Below are positions 61,515 through 64,000 of a DNA stretch of 64,000 nt, one piece after another (the first letter of the stretch is position 1; each line of letters begins with the position of its first letter). Both the position numbers and the translations under genes were made by a program. The DNA is from Apium graveolens (Eukaryota > Streptophyta > Magnoliopsida > Apiales > Apiaceae), in assembly GCF_009905375.1 (NCBI RefSeq), contig NC_133657.1, forward strand, positions 49,320,741 to 49,384,740, written 5' to 3'. The notes beneath the pieces were generated by a model that saw nothing but the letters and a program-made list of their open reading frames with translations, had not been told where the DNA came from and did no database searches.

Positions 61515-64000
61515 TGTAATATCCGGGATATATCGTGTAATTATTTTTGATATTATTATGTGTGCCCAGTATCTATTCTGTGAGTTAATTGTTAAGTGTT
61601 ATCTGTACTTGAATATTCAAAAATAATATTAATTGAGTATTTTAATTTTTATATGTCCAAAATAAAATATAGATAATTGTCATATCTTCCTAATTATTTT
61701 TATGTTGATTTATAGATTTATAAGAATTATATGAAATTTCTAAAATCTTTTTCCGGGTAATTAAAATCTATTTTATAAAAACGGGAACCAACCGACGTCA
61801 ACCGTTGTTACGTTTTTGGAACCCGAAATTCTTCCGAGAACTCCTTCCTAACCTAATTGTAATATTCCGAGCATTTTTCATGTTTCGACTTTTTCGATCC
61901 GGCTTACGGTTTGTCCTGCGCGGGTCCCGGTGCAACATTTTCGATACAATATTCGTTTCGGTAAATCAGTAAAACCCGTATTTTCGATAAACAGGAGCTT
62001 TTTATTAAACTATCCCAATTATCACTTCGTAATACGTGTAACCAGGCGCTGAGACCAAGACCGCAGTACAAATTGTACTAATTTGGATAATTATCCCGAA
62101 AACCGATACCGTTTGGATCAGTTTTTACAGATAAACGTACTGTTTTATATCCGGAATGATCCAACGGGATACAAATTTTCCGTAATTATAAATAGCCTTT
62201 TACCGTATTTTATTTCGTATCAAAATCATTTGCAGATAGTTAATTATATAATTTTCAGAGAAAAACCCTAATTACATAAACTGTTTTAAGAATCAAACAT
62301 CAAAACGAAGGCGTTACCGATCTCTGTTTTTAAAGCTAGAGTAACCAAAACGAAGGATTTGAGGTGTTCTATCAGATTCTGAGCTTTATTTCACTGCAGA
62401 AATCAAGGGTATTTTTCTAAAAATTTATTTATTTTCGAATTTATTTTATTAAAAATATGAATTTTTGTTCGGATGATTGTTTGTATGATTTGATGATTGC
62501 ATGTTGTAGAGCTTGTTTTCCTGATGATTTTCATATGTCATACGTCTGATTTGGAGTTCAATAACATGCTCAAAAGTGGGTTTAATTTTCGAATTTCAAA
62601 ATTAGGGTTTATAACCCGTATGAATGTTTTCAATTGAAATTTGGGGGTTTTTGATTCAGGGGTTATTAGCTGTTGATTTATAGTGGGTTATGTTCCTTAT
62701 AAAATTTGCCATCGATTGATATATAGCTCGTTAACAGAGGATGTTTGAATCGAAGGGAGTTGTGTTTTAAAGATTTGCGATGTTCGCCGGAAACCGGCGA
62801 TGTTCTTGGCCAATTTCCGGCCAGAACAGGGATGATTAGAATGTTTTGAATGCATGAACAAGTTCCTGGTGTTGTGTAGTGTTGATCTGGAGGTGTTGGT
62901 GGGGTGAGGACGCCGGGATCGTCTTCTCCGGCCACCCCCGATTTTCCGGCGACTGAAACTGCAAAATTGCAGTTTAGTCCCTGTATTTTTGAAGATGGTG
63001 AAGTTTAGTCCCTGTAGTGTGCAAAATTTTCAAAAATAGGATTCGTGTTTATAAAATGTTTAAAAATCATATTTCCTATTTATTTTTATTATAAAAATTC
63101 ATTTTTAATTTCTGAAAATTCTGAAAATTATTATTTTAATTCCGAAAATTATTTTTAATTCACAATTAAATCTGAATTAATTAGTTAAATAATTTCAGTT
63201 AATTTATAATTGATTAATTGGTCAATTAATTCGAAAATTAATTGATTAATTGATTTAATTAATTATTAATTGATTTTAATTAGTTATTTAATTAGATTTA
63301 ATTATTTAAAAATGATTTAAAAATTCTGAAAAATAGTTTCGAGCTTTAAAATATTATTCTAAATTATTTCCAAGGCTCGATAATTATTCTAAAATTATTT
63401 CGGAGCCGGAATGGGCCAACCGAACCCTGTTTATTAACCCGAAATTGATCCAACGACCCGTTTTAATTTCGAAAAATGTTTTAAAAATCATTTTAAATAC
63501 CCGAAAGCATATTTATGACCCAAGACTTCTTTATAGATGATATGTCATTGATTACGTGATGTATTATGTGTTATACGTGACCTGTTGTTTGACTATCGGT
63601 CTATATATTCGGTGTTTACTTGGTTATTGCATAGATTTCAATCCGTTAATCGGATTTGGGTAAAACGAAGGGTAGATAGAAGTATGTGTTGAATAGAATC
63701 CTGTGAGTTGATGATTGATAGATGCTTATGATATGTGAGCAGAAGAGGCAAGGCGTAGGAAAGGGAAACAGGTAGTTGAGGAGTAAGACGATTGTGATTG
63801 AAAGCAAGTACAGGATAGTAAGCTAATATCAGGCAAGTGTTCTGAACTTTCTCGAGATATTGTAATTCTTGATAGTCTTGTTGACATTGCAAGTGCTTTG
63901 AAGCACGGAAACCTAAATCTTGATTTCAGTTATTGTTCTTGAGCTATGAACCATATTCTTTCTAAGCCATTGATTATTGTATACCCAAACACGAACCACA
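61515..64000 (+). mobile_element. LTR of the same gypsy chromovirus family, running off the window
   Basis: TGTAATATCCGGG at 61,515 starts a third copy of the 17,094/26,360 LTR, alignable to the window end. It keeps the CGCCGGAAACCGGCG hairpin (near 62,785) but is clearly more diverged, including changes around 62,270-62,400 and 62,840-62,990. Whether it is solo or part of a full element cannot be seen. Confidence 0.88.

Overview
This 64-kb window is nuclear DNA from a flowering plant, probably a eudicot. It holds one intron-rich host gene surrounded by old and young LTR retrotransposons. The exact species cannot be told; the protein of the host gene looks asterid-like from memory, which is only an impression. 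There are no bacterial-type genes, tRNAs, rRNAs or CRISPR arrays.

The host gene (36,713-41,947, + strand, 15 exons, 815 aa) encodes the endoplasmic-reticulum HSP90 chaperone (GRP94/endoplasmin, called SHEPHERD or HSP90.7 in Arabidopsis). It has a signal peptide, a complete GHKL ATPase domain, an acidic linker, the middle and C-terminal domains, and a KDEL retrieval signal. Its promoter has a TATA box and two boxes resembling unfolded-protein-response elements.

Left side (1-6,104): a chromovirus LTR fragment, a non-autonomous copia-type element whose 2.4-kb interior has no pol gene (797-4,955), and degenerate repeats. At 6,105-31,075 lies a complete minus-strand Sirevirus-like Ty1/copia element (family 1) with 5-bp target duplications. 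It is split in gag by a complete plus-strand Tekay-type Ty3/gypsy chromovirus (17,094-29,777). Beyond pol the copia element carries a large accessory ORF (7,120-10,667).

From 31,081 to 35,681 come an unclassified LTR-like repeat, a diverged 96-bp tandem repeat, a chromovirus LTR end and a short Tat-like LTR piece; then the promoter and gene.

Right side (43,830-64,000): a copia RNase H relic; copy A of a second Sirevirus family (family 2); a third-family LTR (X) lying in A; copy B of family 2 starting inside X; a 4.36-kb solo chromovirus LTR inside B; and a further copy of the 17-30 kb gypsy LTR inserted in B's RNase H and running off the window.

The most unusual pattern is that each copia family carries its own short DNA motif, repeated in arrays upstream of the LTR TATA box. 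In families 1 and 2 the motif is found again between pol and the accessory ORF, where a second TATA box sits about 115-125 bp before an ATG-GCA-CCA start. Family 1 uses TCAGAACTT; family 2 uses ATCCGTTGA in copy A and ATCCGTCGG/CGTCGA in copy B; X-like elements use ACTTGCGAC. This looks like element-specific control DNA, possibly recognised by an element-encoded protein; that last step is inference.
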